From: Cribrihabitans_A neustonicus
Lineage (GTDB): Bacteria > Pseudomonadota > Alphaproteobacteria > Rhodobacterales > Rhodobacteraceae
DNA length: 64,000 nt
Direction of reading: 5' to 3'
Assembly (NCBI RefSeq): GCF_048820895.1
Contig: NZ_JBMERQ010000003.1
Span: 310,001-374,000, forward strand
Shown: positions 60,553 through 64,000 of the stretch, piece after piece
Numbering within the stretch: position 1 is the stretch's first letter
Layout: every line of letters begins with the position of its first letter
The notes under the pieces: generated by a model
What the model was told of the DNA's origin: nothing
Databases searched by the model: none
What the model saw: the letters and a program-made list of their open reading frames with translations, nothing else
Translations under genes and position numbers: made by a program

Positions 60553-60719
60553 TGCGGTCTCCTGGCTGGCTCCGTGAGGTTTAGCGGAATGGGGAGAGGG
60601 GTCAAGGCACGCGGAATTGCGCCAGGATTGCCAGATCGCCGTGCGTCAGAGATGAAAATGGCGTGGAAGAATGAAATTCCCCGGGTCGGTAGTTCCGCAA
60701 AACTGCGCCGCCACGGGGA

Positions 60720-61967
60720 CTAGGTACCGGCCTCTTCCGCTGCCATCTGGACCAGCGTCAGGCAGACTTCCGTGGCCTTGGCCATATCCTGCACCGAAAT
60801 CCATTCCAGCGGCCCGTGCACGTTCTGCATGCCGGTGAAGATATTGGGTGTTGGCACGCCGAGCTCCGTCAGCCGCGAGCCATCGGTGCCGCCGCGGATC
60901 GGGGCGGAAATGGGTTCGATCCCATGCGCCTTGCAGGCTGACAGCGCCAGTTCCACCGGGGTCATGTCGTTCTCCAGCCAGTAGCGCATGTTGCGGTATT
61001 GCGGGTAGATTTGGAAGGTGATCTCCGCCCGCGGCTCTGACGCCTGCACCGCGTCGCAGACCTTCTTCAGCAGCTCGCCCTTGGCTGCCAGCCCGTCCAG
61101 TTCGAAATCGCGCAGGATCAGCTTGATCTCCATCTCCGAGGAGCCGCCGTTCATGTCGGTGATATGAAGGAACCCCTCGCGGCCCCCGGTGGTCTCCGGC
61201 GTCATCGCCGCCTGCGGCAGGGTCTGCACGATCTTCGCCGCCAGGTGCGCGGCATTGACCATCTTGTCCTTGGCCCAGCCGGGGTGGATCGACACGCCCT
61301 TGACCGTCACCACTGCGCGGTCGGCAGAGAAACTCTCAAAGACGATCTCGCCCGCCTCGCCGCCATCGAGCGTATAGGCGAAGTTCACACCCAGGTCCCT
61401 GGGCAGCTGTTCGCCGACGCCGCGGCCGATTTCCTCGTCCGGGGTGAAGGCGAGGCGGATCTTCGGGTGCTTGATTTCCGGGTGTGCCAGCAGGTGCCGG
61501 GCAAGCGTCATCACGATGGCGACGCCCGCCTTGTCATCAGCCCCCAGCAAGGTGAGGCCTGAGGCGGTGATGAGGTCATCCCCCTGTTTGGAGGCGAGGT
61601 AGGCGGATTTCTCCGGTGACAGCACCAGCGCCGGGTTGTCGGGGTAGGTGATGTCACCGCCGCCGTAGCCTTTGATCACCCGCGGCTTGACGCCGGTGGC
61701 CCTGAACTGCGGCGCGGTGTCGACATGGGCGAGGAAGCCGATCGCCGGCCCCGGCGCGGTGGCCGGAACAGTGGCCAGCACCACGCCGTAGTCCGTCAGC
61801 TCCACATCCTGCGCGCCGATCCCGCGCAGCTCGCTCTCCAGCAGGCGCAGCATATCGAACTGGATCGCGGTGCTGGGCGTGGTGGGCGAGTTCTCGTCGC
61901 TCTGGCTGTCGATGGCGGCGTAGCGGACGAGCCGGTCCTCGAGTTCCTGATCGAAATTGTGTTGCAT
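60720..61967 (-). CDS. pepT: Peptidase T (tripeptide aminopeptidase)
   Basis: A 415-residue M20 zinc peptidase that releases the N-terminal residue from tripeptides. Metal and catalytic residues: His-Asp in 'IGFLAHVDTAPQFRATGV', Asp in 'LLGADDKAGVAIVMTLARHL', the Glu pair in 'AFTPDEEIGRGVGEQL', Asp in 'AYTLDGGEAGEIV', and the final His in 'FTGMQNVHGPLEWISVQDMA'. The ATG at 61967 has an excellent AAGGAGG ribosome site; the longer frame to 62360 would read through the repeat region upstream. It stands alone. Confidence 0.95.
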   Translation of the reverse strand: MQHNFDQELEDRLVRYAAIDSQSDENSPTTPSTAIQFDMLRLLESELRGIGAQDVELTDYGVVLATVPATAPGPAIGFLAHVDTAPQFRATGVKPRVIKGYGGGDITYPDNPALVLSPEKSAYLASKQGDDLITASGLTLLGADDKAGVAIVMTLARHLLAHPEIKHPKIRLAFTPDEEIGRGVGEQLPRDLGVNFAYTLDGGEAGEIVFESFSADRAVVTVKGVSIHPGWAKDKMVNAAHLAAKIVQTLPQAAMTPETTGGREGFLHITDMNGGSSEMEIKLILRDFELDGLAAKGELLKKVCDAVQASEPRAEITFQIYPQYRNMRYWLENDMTPVELALSACKAHGIEPISAPIRGGTDGSRLTELGVPTPNIFTGMQNVHGPLEWISVQDMAKATEVCLTLVQMAAEEAGT

Positions 61968-62417
61968 GGAGCCTCCTTGCCGTTTGGCCGGAGCAAAGCG
62001 GCTGGTGCGGGGAAGGTCAAGGCGGGCGTTGCTGCGCAACAGGGAGACGGCAGTTTGCAAGCCGCTAAGGGCGGCGCCTGACCGCGGGTGGGGGCAAAGC
62101 CCCCGCCCATGGGGGCGGTCGGGGGCTGCCCGGCGTGCCGCCGGGCGAAACCAACGACACGCCTTTCTGCCTCGCTTCCGGTCATTGCCTGGCTGGCGCG
62201 GGATAAGGCCGACGGCCGCCGCATCGCCGGCGCGCCCCCACGCGGCGCGATTTGGGGAGGCTTGGCGGTCCCTTGATAGGGCGTACGGGCTGGGCAGGGA
62301 TAAACTGCCAGTCATGCCCGTTCGCATCACCACCGCGCGCGCCGCCGATGCGCGGCTCATCGCTTCGGGGCAGGCATTCGGCAGGTTGGGCGTACAGGGC
62401 AGCGGGCGCCCACCACG
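61968..62417. other. Repeat-containing intergenic region upstream of pepT
   Basis: About 450 bp with no supported gene. It holds GC-rich hairpins (for example GGGGGCAAAGCCCCC near 62090, GCCCGGCGTGCCGCCGGGC near 62128) and a copy of the dispersed repeat with GGGATAA-CTGCC and GCCCGTTCG (62298-62326). Confidence 0.5.
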
Positions 62418-62447
62418 AAAAAGGGCGCCGCGAGGGGCACCCTTTTG
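62418..62447 (-). terminator. Intrinsic terminator of gatB
   Basis: AAAAGGG(C)GCC pairs with GGCACCCTTTT (about 62419-62429 with 62436-62446, one wobble), and on the minus strand TTTTTC follows. It lies about 20 bases after the gatB stop codon. Confidence 0.8.
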
Positions 62448-62466
62448 AAATCAGCAATAGCAGTGA

Positions 62467-63978
62467 TCAGCCGCCCAGTTTCTTGGCGACCAGTTCGTTT
62501 ACTGCCTTGGGGTTAGCCTTGCCGCCGGTGGCCTTCATCACCTGGCCGACGAACCAGCCTGCCAGTTTCGGATTCACCTTGGCCTTTTCAACCTGCGCCG
62601 GGTTGGCGGCGATAATTTCGTCCAGGGCGGTCTCGATGGCGCCGGTATCGGTCACCTGCTTCATGCCGCGCTCTTCGACGATCTGCGCCGGGTCGCCGCC
62701 TTCGGTATAAACGATCTCGAACAGATCCTTGGCGATCTTGCCGGAGATAGCATCCGAGGCGATCAGGTCGATGATGCCGCCCAGCTGCGCGGGCGTTACC
62801 GGCGACTCGGTGATCGTGTGGTCTTCTTTCTTCAGGCGCCCGAACAGTTCGTTGATCACCCAGTTCGCAGCCAATTTGCCATTGCGGCCCTGGGCCACGG
62901 CCTCGAAATAGGCCGCCGATTCCACATCCGCGGTCAGCACCGAGGCGTCATAGTCGCTAAGGCCGAAGTCTTCGATGAAGCGTGCCTTCTTCTCGTCCGG
63001 CAGTTCCGGAAGGCTGGCTTTGATGCCGTCCACCCAATCCTGATCGATTTCCAGCGGCAGAAGATCCGGGTCAGGGAAATAGCGGTAGTCATGCGCCTCT
63101 TCCTTGGAGCGCATCGAGCGGGTTTCGCCCTTGTCCGGGTCGTACAGACGGGTTTCCTGCACGATTTCGCCGCCGCCTTCGAGGATGGCGATCTGACGCC
63201 GCGCCTCAACCTCGATAGCCTGCTGGATGAAGCGCATCGAGTTCATGTTCTTGATCTCGCAGCGGGTGCCGAGATGCGAGAAATCCTGGGTCTCCTGGTA
63301 CTTCTCATAAGCGCCCGGGCGGCAAACCGAGACGTTCACGTCAGCCCGCAGGTTGCCGTTCTGCATGTTGCCGTCGCAGGTGCCGAGGTACTGCATGATC
63401 TGGCGCAGCTTGGCGATATAGGCCGCCGCTTCCTCCGGGCCGCGGATGTCGGGGCGGGAGACAATCTCCATCAGGCAGACGCCGGTGCGGTTCAGGTCGA
63501 CGAAGGACATGTTGGGGTCCATGTCGTGGATCGACTTGCCCGCGTCCTGTTCCATGTGAATCCGTTCGATCCGCACCTTGCGCGCGGTGCCGTCGCCCAG
63601 TTCCACCAGCACTTCGCCCTCACCCACGATCGGGTGGTAGAGCTGCGAGATCTGGTAGCCCTGCGGCAGGTCCGGGTAGAAGTAGTTCTTGCGGTCGAAA
63701 GCCGACCACAGGTTGATCTCCGCCTTCAGCCCCAGCCCGGTGCGCACCGCCTGCTCGACGCAGTATTCGTTGATCACCGGCAGCATGCCCGGCATCGCCG
63801 CATCCACGAAGGCGACGTTGGAGTTCGGCTCGGCACCGAACTTGGTGGAGGCGCCGGAGAACAGCTTGGCATTGGAGCTGACCTGGGCATGCACTTCCAT
63901 GCCGATGACCAGTTCCCAGTCATGCTTGGCGCCCGCGATCACCTTGGGCTTGGGGAGTTCATATGTCAGGTCGAGCAT
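62467..63978 (-). CDS. gatB: Asp-tRNA(Asn)/Glu-tRNA(Gln) amidotransferase subunit B
   Basis: A 503-residue subunit of GatCAB, which turns Glu-tRNA(Gln) (and Asp-tRNA(Asn)) into the amide form. 'LVIGMEVHAQVSSNAKLFSG' is the GatB signature, with Mg-binding residues around it. 'DLNRTGVCLMEIVSRPDIRG', 'CEIKNMNSMRFIQQAIEVEA' and 'HDYRYFPDPDLLPLEIDQDW' follow, and the C-terminal 150 residues form the GatB/YqeY tRNA-binding domain. The ATG at 63978 begins 'MLDLTYELPKPKVIAGAKHD'. gatA and gatC are not in the window. Confidence 0.97.
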   Translation of the reverse strand: MLDLTYELPKPKVIAGAKHDWELVIGMEVHAQVSSNAKLFSGASTKFGAEPNSNVAFVDAAMPGMLPVINEYCVEQAVRTGLGLKAEINLWSAFDRKNYFYPDLPQGYQISQLYHPIVGEGEVLVELGDGTARKVRIERIHMEQDAGKSIHDMDPNMSFVDLNRTGVCLMEIVSRPDIRGPEEAAAYIAKLRQIMQYLGTCDGNMQNGNLRADVNVSVCRPGAYEKYQETQDFSHLGTRCEIKNMNSMRFIQQAIEVEARRQIAILEGGGEIVQETRLYDPDKGETRSMRSKEEAHDYRYFPDPDLLPLEIDQDWVDGIKASLPELPDEKKARFIEDFGLSDYDASVLTADVESAAYFEAVAQGRNGKLAANWVINELFGRLKKEDHTITESPVTPAQLGGIIDLIASDAISGKIAKDLFEIVYTEGGDPAQIVEERGMKQVTDTGAIETALDEIIAANPAQVEKAKVNPKLAGWFVGQVMKATGGKANPKAVNELVAKKLGG

Positions 63979-64000
63979 GGTTTTCCGCCGTATCCGAGTG

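Noticed and set aside
62314..62448. Short frame beginning 'MPVRITTARAADARLIA', like a GNAT acetyltransferase N-terminus
   Set aside because: It overlaps the gatB terminator, and its first bases belong to a dispersed intergenic repeat also found near 57900. No further GNAT motif follows.

Overview
The window is chromosomal DNA of an alphaproteobacterium of the family Rhodobacteraceae, most likely the Roseobacter group (Leisingera/Phaeobacter/Ruegeria-like). This rests on the high-GC coding style, a division and cell-wall (dcw) cluster with a DUF2484 gene between murC and murB, a DUF1127 gene followed by CcsR-type small-RNA hairpins (known from Rhodobacter), an UpsM-like leader before mraZ, and the cobS/cobT/J-domain/bolA neighbourhood. 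No rRNA, CRISPR array, prophage or insertion sequence was seen.

Layout. 1-1903: the end of an rlmB-type 23S rRNA methyltransferase gene, a secreted YHS-domain protein, a candidate small RNA and a CoA-binding protein. 1984-6547: histidine genes hisB, hisH, hisA, hisF and hisE on the minus strand, interrupted by a DUF2147 gene, a WGR-like gene and the remains of a peroxiredoxin-like gene. 6721-8465: a stand-alone RAM (Lrp/AsnC) domain protein and a class III aminotransferase. 8636-11560: three identical tRNA-Gly(GCC) genes, with a cytosine methyltransferase, NaeI-type endonuclease and Vsr repair nuclease cassette between the second and third. 12010-19436: pyruvate carboxylase, an FMN-dependent L-lactate dehydrogenase-type enzyme and the UvrD/PcrA helicase. 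19623-20022: a DUF1127 (CcaF1-like) gene and four hairpins that each show CCUCCUCCC in the loop. 20422-21486: the Mrp Fe-S carrier.

21487-48736 is the dcw region. A leader of about 880 bp carries a four-unit 19-bp GGGAA tandem repeat resembling an MraZ operator, a cluster of GANTC sites and a strong intrinsic terminator just before mraZ. Then come mraZ, rsmH, ftsL, ftsI, murE, murF, mraY, murD, ftsW, murG, murC, DUF2484, murB, ddl, ftsQ, ftsA, ftsZ, lpxC, bamD and recN. The series is broken twice by minus-strand genes (glutaminase, HI0933-type flavoprotein), so murD and ftsW must each have their own promoter. Together these genes make UDP-MurNAc-pentapeptide, lipids I and II, the septal synthase and the Z-ring, plus the first committed lipid A step and outer-membrane assembly.

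48862-63978 holds a ClC channel, a small unknown protein, DUF427, aminopeptidase P, the cobaltochelatase subunits CobT and CobS (aerobic B12 synthesis) with an AT-richer membrane-protein gene squeezed between them, a degenerate BLUF-domain protein, a J-domain protein, BolA, a DUF4177 protein, peptidase T and gatB. The intergenic DNA of this part is rich in palindromes and dispersed repeats.
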